From the NCBI GenBank assembly GCA_029641185.1, contig JAPWGK010000014.1, positions 558,001 through 622,000 of the forward strand: a stretch of 64,000 bases of DNA. Direction: 5' to 3'. Positions 58,364 through 64,000 of this stretch are shown here, in pieces. Both the position numbers and the translations under genes were made by a program. The first letter of the stretch is position 1. Each line of letters starts with the position of its first letter. The DNA is from Pseudofabraea citricarpa (Eukaryota; Ascomycota; Leotiomycetes; Helotiales; Dermateaceae). Under the pieces are notes generated by a model that saw nothing but the letters and a program-made list of their open reading frames with translations, searched no databases and was not told where the DNA came from.

Positions 58364-60574
58364 ATGCCGAAGGAAAACAAACACAGCAGAGGTCGGAGAG
58401 ACGAGAAGAAGCTGAAGAGGAAGAGAGACAAAGGCGAGGTGGAAGAAGAAGAAGTGCCAACGACGAAGCGCCAGAGATCCGCAGAGCCATTAGAGGAGCA
58501 ATACGTCGCATTCGCCGCGAAGGAAACGGAGAATGTCGAGGGGGGCGAGGCAGGCGAATCTGTCGACAGGCCGTACTACGGCATGCTGGAGGACGAAGAG
58601 CAGGAATATTTCCGACGCGCAGACGAGCTCCTCGAACTGAACGATTTCCCTTCCACCGAGGAACGCTCGCTCTTCTTGGCCAATGTGTACCGCGAGGCGG
58701 ACGGGAAGGAATTGAAGATCGCATGCAGTCAGTCGTGTTCGCGCCTGATGGAGCGATTGATCCTCCTGAGCACGACGGAGCAGAAGAAGAACCTGTTCGA
58801 GAAGTTCAGTGGGAACTTTGCGCATCTAGTCCAGCATCGGTTTGCGAGCCATTGCTGCGAGACGCTGTTTATCCAGTCCGCCCCGGTCGTCACGCAGGAA
58901 TTGACGGGAGAGGTAGAAATCCCAGCCGAGGCCAACTCTTCGGAAGTCTATGTTTCCATGGAGAATCTGTTCTTGTACACTCTAAATGAGTTGGAGGGAC
59001 AGATGACATTCCTTCTTACCGACCGTTTCGCCTCTCACACTCTTCGAGTACTGCTCGTTGTGCTTTCCGGCAGACCTCTAGAGCAGGCATCGACCAGGAC
59101 ATTGCTCCAAAGCAAGAAGAAGGAGAAGATTGGAATCAATGGCATGGACTCAGCGCCCACAGCCGTATCTCTCAGCAAGCGAGCAGTTCCAGAGTCATTC
59201 CAATTCGCAGTCGACAAGATTATTACAGATACAATTGCCAGCATGGACACGGCATTCATTCGTGTACTGGCTACCCACCCCACTGGAAACCCATCTCTGC
59301 AATTACTTCTGGAGTTAGAACTCACCAACCCCAACTCTAAGAAAGGAGTAAACTCGCCAGAGAAGACAATTATCTCGGCTCTTCTACCAGACGATATCAC
59401 AAAGCCGGATAGCGAGTCAGTAACCTTCATAAATGGTCTGATCTACGAGGCTATCGGATCTCGACTTCTCGAGACCATCATGACATTCGCTCCTGGAAAG
59501 CTGTTCAAGCAAATCTACCGCAGCGTCTTCAAAGAGCGCATCGCCGCCTTAGCCCGTAACGAGATCGCCAGCTACGTCGTAATCCGTGTCTTGACCCGAC
59601 TGAGTAAAGAAGATCTTGAAGAGGCCGTAACAAGCATGCTCCCACAGATTGAAGGACTAGTGACTCGCAACCGCACGACAGTGATCAAGACACTTCTCGA
59701 GAGATGCGATGCCCGAAGCGCCTCAACCGAAGCACTCACAGCCGAGATCGCCAAAGCATACGGCTCTGAACCGTCAACGCTGATACTCAAGATGGCCGAC
59801 GTCGACATCGAAGTCCTGACAAAAGCCACAGCAATCAACACTGATGCTGAAGAAGAACCCAGCACCAAAGCCGCACCACCAGTGAAGACAACACCACAAC
59901 AACTCCACGGCTCGCTGCTTGCTCAAAGCATGCTCTCCATCTCTGGACCACCCAGCAGCCTCATCCAAGAAAGCCTTCTGGCGCTGCCAAGCAGCACACT
60001 GATAACCCTAAGCCTCTACACAACAACATCGCACATCATACAAACCTCTCTCCAGCCAACAAGCACCAACCTAACCTTCCGCCGGAAACTCATCAACCTG
60101 CTACTCTCCACCTCGCCATCCCCAATCCTCACACTCGCAAGCACACCCACGGGCTCGCATACACTCGACGCCCTCTTCAGCGGCACATCATCGCTCCTCT
60201 CGCTCAAAGAACGCATCGCGCTAGACCTGCTCTCACACGAGCCTGCCCTGCGCGACTCCTTCACAGGGCGCATCGTGTGGCGGAACTGGATGCTGGACCT
60301 GTTCAAGCGAAAGCGGGGCGAGTGGATTGGCAAAGTGAAAGCCGGCGAGGGGGGTTCTACTTCTACCTCGACCTCTTCAGCTTTCACCTCTGGCGGTGGT
60401 GCTGGTGCTGGTGCGGTGAACAAAACAGTTTCAGAAGAGAAGGGCAAGGCGAAAGGGAAGGAGAAGGGGAAGACGGCCATCGAATTGGCGAGGGAGAAGT
60501 TCGCCAAGGGCAAGAACAAGAAGAAGATGATGGCCGAGAGCAAGGGGACGGGCAGTAATGCGATTTTCTCTTAG
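58364..60574 (+). CDS. NOP9: nucleolar pumilio-repeat protein Nop9
   Basis: Intronless gene for 736 residues with the hallmarks of Nop9, a pumilio-like RNA-binding protein needed for small ribosomal subunit pre-rRNA processing in the nucleolus. The basic start is MPKENKHSRGRRDEKKLKRK. Next come the conserved YYGMLEDEEQEYFRRADELL and LANVYREADGKELKIA, and pumilio repeats with CSRLMERLI, HRFASHCCETLF, DRFASHTLRVLL, HPTGNPSLQLLL, GSRLLETIMTFAP, NEIASYVVIRVL and PTGSHTLDALFSG. The C-terminus is Ser/Gly-rich then Lys-rich (KGKEKGK, FAKGKNKKK), fitting nucleolar localisation. The ATG at 58364 is chosen because the open frame upstream has no ATG and starts at a GTG. Confidence 0.95.
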   Translation: MPKENKHSRGRRDEKKLKRKRDKGEVEEEEVPTTKRQRSAEPLEEQYVAFAAKETENVEGGEAGESVDRPYYGMLEDEEQEYFRRADELLELNDFPSTEERSLFLANVYREADGKELKIACSQSCSRLMERLILLSTTEQKKNLFEKFSGNFAHLVQHRFASHCCETLFIQSAPVVTQELTGEVEIPAEANSSEVYVSMENLFLYTLNELEGQMTFLLTDRFASHTLRVLLVVLSGRPLEQASTRTLLQSKKKEKIGINGMDSAPTAVSLSKRAVPESFQFAVDKIITDTIASMDTAFIRVLATHPTGNPSLQLLLELELTNPNSKKGVNSPEKTIISALLPDDITKPDSESVTFINGLIYEAIGSRLLETIMTFAPGKLFKQIYRSVFKERIAALARNEIASYVVIRVLTRLSKEDLEEAVTSMLPQIEGLVTRNRTTVIKTLLERCDARSASTEALTAEIAKAYGSEPSTLILKMADVDIEVLTKATAINTDAEEEPSTKAAPPVKTTPQQLHGSLLAQSMLSISGPPSSLIQESLLALPSSTLITLSLYTTTSHIIQTSLQPTSTNLTFRRKLINLLLSTSPSPILTLASTPTGSHTLDALFSGTSSLLSLKERIALDLLSHEPALRDSFTGRIVWRNWMLDLFKRKRGEWIGKVKAGEGGSTSTSTSSAFTSGGGAGAGAVNKTVSEEKGKAKGKEKGKTAIELAREKFAKGKNKKKMMAESKGTGSNAIFS

Positions 60575-60763
60575 TGTAGCTAGGTAGTTGGGTAAAAAAG
60601 AAAAAGAAAAAGAAGAAAAATCAGATGTCGGATTCAAATCATGCCATGTCTTCCCATACCGTACCTTACCGTACCATACTTGCATGCATATAATACTTGC
60701 TTTGCTATCTACCTACTGTCCTACATCGACCTTGGCTTGATGCCTTCCTGCACTATGGTCCAT

Positions 60764-60790
60764 CCAATCCAATCCAATCCAATCCAATCC
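60764..60790. repeat. CCAAT pentanucleotide repeat
   Basis: About five tandem ccaat units. Confidence 0.85.
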
Positions 60791-61264
60791 ATCTCATCTC
60801 ATCTTGTCCCTAGAAAACTCAAAGAAGAAGAAAAGAAGAGAAGAAGAAAAGGGAATATGGTTGGTTATCTTGATGTCTTCCTCTCACCCTCCCTCCCCAT
60901 TCCCCTTCCCCTTCCCATTTCTTCTTCTTTTTTTCTCCTCCTCCTTATCCTAAACCCCACACATCCACATCCACATCTACAACCACCACCACCACAACCA
61001 CCACCACCACATCCACAACCACCACCACATCCACAACCAAATCCATAACCAGAGCTATATTATATTTCATATCTCCTAATTTCGTAACCTCCAAAGAAGG
61101 TACTGTGCTTTTCTTTGGAAAGATGGACGTAGGTAGGGAAATAGGGAGGTAGAGAAATTCAAAATGCCTACCTAACCCAAGATGAGAAGATATGTCAATA
61201 TCAATATCAATCATGTCATATCGTAGTCTCCATCTTCGGATGCAGTAGGAATTTCATCGGACTC

Positions 61265-61268
61265 ACAT

Positions 61269-61317
<49 letters not shown>
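61265..61317. repeat. CA then AG dinucleotide microsatellite
   Basis: A short ca run passes directly into about 18 ag units on the plus strand. Confidence 0.9.
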
Positions 61318-61319
<2 letters not shown>

Positions 61320-61713
61320 AGCTCAGACAGAGAGGAGAAGCCACCCAGCATAACCATAATCCTAAACAGATGTATTTGCTGACAAGACCGTATCTCACGA
61401 TAACAAACCCAAGACCTCTTTTCGTATCCCCAATCAACCTAAGAGTCAAGCCACAGTCAGAATAGGATTAGTCATGATCACATCGAAAAAGCAGAAGAGT
61501 ATTGAATATGTGGTTGAATTTTGGTTAAACCCAACGACTATTTCAAAGGGGAAAAACATCATCGCTTGAGTGGAACCTCTACGACTCGTAAGGAGCGAGG
61601 GTATACCACTAAAAGAAAACTATTGTACATGCTGGGGAGAGAATCTGGGCGAAATCATCATATGCCAAACCAGAGATCAGAATCAATGTTGACAACCCGT
61701 TTTCACCACCACC

Positions 61714-63956
61714 TTAGATGTACCACATTCCGTTGCGGAGCTTCTGGCGCTCGGCCTCATTGATCTTGTCACCACCAAGTGGGATAAGTGGACGGGGCTC
61801 ATCTTCTTGAGAGCTCGATCCGCTAGTGGTCGATTGTCGCATAGCACCCACAGCTTGAGCAGCAACTCGGTCGTGGTGTGCCTCAACGAACTTCTGACCG
61901 CCACGAGGACCTTCACTAGCGGCAGCATCTTCATGTGCACGAGCGCGGTTAGATGCCAAGTGAGCATAATAAGCAGCAGGGACTAGGAACGGTTAGCAGC
62001 CTTCAATGTCAAGAAAGTATGTTGGCACTTACACAAGGATACGGCTGTGGTTGATCGCTGGTACTGGTAACACATCATGTTGACCATGTTTTGGAATGCA
62101 TTGGGAGCAATCTTGGCCTCATCCAGAAGAACGTGGTAGTGTACAGGTCTAGCGGTACCTTGGATTGCCTTGTGCGAGTTGAGATCTGGCAAAGTTAGAA
62201 TGGCTAGAAGTACTTTGGAATCACTACTTACAGAAGTCATACTCAAATGGATGAGTGACGTCGCGCTCAACCAAGGTACCAGGAAGAGCGTTCTGGTTCT
62301 TGTCACCATCTCTGGGGCCAGTGGGGAACAAACGAATGTGATGACGCTTAGAGCAGATTGTAACAATCCATTTGATCTAGAAGAGTTAGCATTGTTCGAA
62401 ATCCAAGGTTCCATTTTCACTTACGCTCTTGCAAACATCACCAAAGCTCTCACCAAGCACCTTCTTCATGCTAGCTACTTCTTGGTCAAGGACATGTTGG
62501 TACTGGCCTTCAGAAACACCATCACGGAAGTAGAAGATGTGTGTTGGACCTCTAGGTGTGCCATTATTACCTTGTGCACCAACGGTGGCCACCCAGTTCT
62601 TGAACATCGGGAGGAACATGGCTCGGATATTGTTCTCGGTGATCATCTCGACCCGAATTCCATTGATCTGGACTGCAGCTGAATATCGGCACGCATAGCC
62701 GTCCTGTGACATTGTTAAAGCAGCCATCGAACCTTGAGGGGATCCAGGTGCAGGATGAGATACATCAGCTCCAATAAACATGGAACCAGGTGGGAACAAT
62801 GCTTTGTCTCCTTGGCCTACAGCTCGCATCGTAGAACCACCAAGCTTGGCGTTAACCTTCATGGCAACGTTGGAGCAGTACTGAGGGTTCTTCTTCTGAA
62901 CATGAACAAAGTTTAAGACTGCAGCAAAAGATCAGTAACAGCGCAGTTGGATCTGGGAGGTTAGGCTTACCCTGGGAGAAGTTGATGAAGCGACACTCCA
63001 TGTTCTTCTTGATGCGCTCATAGGTGGTAGAGTTGCGCTCCTTCATGATGAAGAACAAGATCTGTGGGTTGCAGTTGAATTGAGCGCCAACCTTGTTACG
63101 GAAGTTATAAGCCAGATCAGCAATATTCTCTGTGGCTCCTTGCTGGTAGATAATTGGCTGCTTGTTCACGACAACACCGCCATGTTGAACGTAGGTCTGA
63201 ATAAAGAGCTTAGCGAATTCTTGAACGGCTACAGTTGGAAGGGCACCCTCCAAAACAGCAAAGCCCCACGCCTTTAGTGGCACGGTGTTTGGAGTCAAGA
63301 AGACCTTGCCCTTAAGATCCCAGCTACCGAAGTTTCCAGGGTTGGTCTTTGAGCCTTTGAAGCCAATCTCGGGGTTTGGAAGGAGTCTAGCCTTGGTGAC
63401 AGACATGTTTTGTTCCATCTGGAGACCATAGTGTTTTAAGTACTGATCTTGGGACCACTTCAACATCTCCACGCCCTCGTTGATGGCTGCGACACGCTCC
63501 TTGGGACGGGTGACGGCAAACTTGATCATCTCCTGAGTTTGCTTGGGGTTCAACTTGAACTTGTACTGCTGGTTTGGTAAAAGCTGGCAGCATTCCATGG
63601 GGAATTTACCAGCTCGCTCAGTCTCGATCAAAGGGAGGTAAGGGTGCTCCAAGTGTGTGTTGTACTTCTTTCGAAGGAAGTCCTCAATGCTGATCTTCTG
63701 CGTAGTTCCATCAGGCTGATTCCAGTTAAAGTATGTGTTGCGAGCATTTTCACCCTCCATGGCATAGTTGTGCTTCCCATCGCTCATGATCTTGGGAAAG
63801 GTGAAGCGCTTAACCGTATAGGTCTTGGCTTCTTCCTTTCCACGATAAGTGACAGTGAAGCGCAGCTTGCACATCTTACGAAGCTCTTTGAAGTCCTCGG
63901 ACATTGTGTAGGTCCCATTGTTGTGCTTTCGATCCGGGATAGGAAGGAGAAGTCGT
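61714..63956 (-). CDS. Argonaute protein (QDE-2 type), 5' partial
   Basis: C-terminal two thirds of a fungal Argonaute, the small-RNA-guided slicer of RNA silencing. Exons on the minus strand: 63956-62971, 62918-62425, 62376-62232, 62185-62033, 61982-61714. The N-terminal exons lie beyond the window: the acceptor at about 63957 is the last boundary seen. The PAZ region ends with CQLLPNQQYKFKL, then the linker and MID domains. The PIWI domain shows FIGADVSHPAPGS (first catalytic Asp), RVEMI with a Glu, FYFRDGVSEGQY (second Asp) and ARPVHYHVLLDEA (catalytic His), followed by FQNMVNMMCYQYQRSTTAVS and PAAYYAHLASNRARAHED. The catalytic set looks complete, so slicing activity is likely. The tail ends LRNGMWYI, as expected for the family. 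Confidence 0.95.
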
Positions 63957-64000
63957 CTAAAAACTGCATAGTCTCGACGAGGGTTTCTGTCTGCGCAAAA

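Larger units (their letters stand above)
60575..61713. other. microsatellite-rich spacer between convergent genes
   Basis: About 1.1 kb between the 3' ends of Nop9 and Argonaute. It holds CCAAT-type repeats (60764-60790), a CCA/ACC-rich stretch (about 60978-61045) and a CA then AG tract (61265-61317). No coding potential. Confidence 0.5.

Noticed and set aside
60945..61214. Val/Asp-rich minus-strand frame of 89 residues
   Set aside because: It is the translation of the CCA/ACC repeat stretch.

Overview
The window is nuclear DNA of a filamentous ascomycete (Pezizomycotina). Most genes are split by 46-90 bp GT-AG introns with CTAAC/CTGAC-like branch sites. The families are typically fungal: Zn2Cys6 regulators, GH43 and GH47 enzymes, fungal P450s, Nop9, a QDE-2-type Argonaute, and a STAND-type N-terminal domain. 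Several proteins look like Leotiomycete (Helotiales) families, but that placement is an impression, not a computed result. The gene models below were spliced by hand from reading frames, phase and family motifs. Ends and small exons are the least certain parts.

Left arm (0.2-12.5 kb): a compact run of six genes that reads like an accessory catabolic cluster. It holds a Zn2Cys6-like regulator with unusual cysteine spacing, a TauD/TfdA-type dioxygenase, an MFS transporter, an amidase, a DUF3237 protein and a classic Zn2Cys6 regulator. The transporter and amidase are divergent and share a 695 bp promoter with five GATAAG sites, which suggests nitrogen (GATA-factor) control.

13-26 kb: a secreted GH43-like glycosidase; a protein kinase gene broken by an in-frame stop; a 169 bp MITE-like inverted repeat; an 853-residue fusion of a STAND-type N-terminal domain to a DnaJ substrate-binding half without a J domain (the most unusual gene here); a P450; a 2.8 kb gene-empty AT-rich stretch; and a dienelactone hydrolase with a signal peptide.

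26-48.7 kb: sparse. It holds small membrane or secreted candidates, a Ser/Thr-rich single-pass membrane protein, an ER-type alpha-1,2-mannosidase (GH47), a conserved multi-pass membrane protein, a 504-residue orphan with a PPxY motif and QGEQH repeats, an S9 peptidase convergent with a second P450, and a pseudogene patch (TPR fragment and broken CorA-like gene) at 45.9-47.1 kb.

48.7-64 kb: conserved housekeeping genes separated by long microsatellite-rich spacers. They are a 57-residue secreted peptide, AMMECR1-domain protein, Ras-like GTPase, group II PLP decarboxylase, Nop9 and Argonaute. The Argonaute N-terminus lies beyond the right edge.
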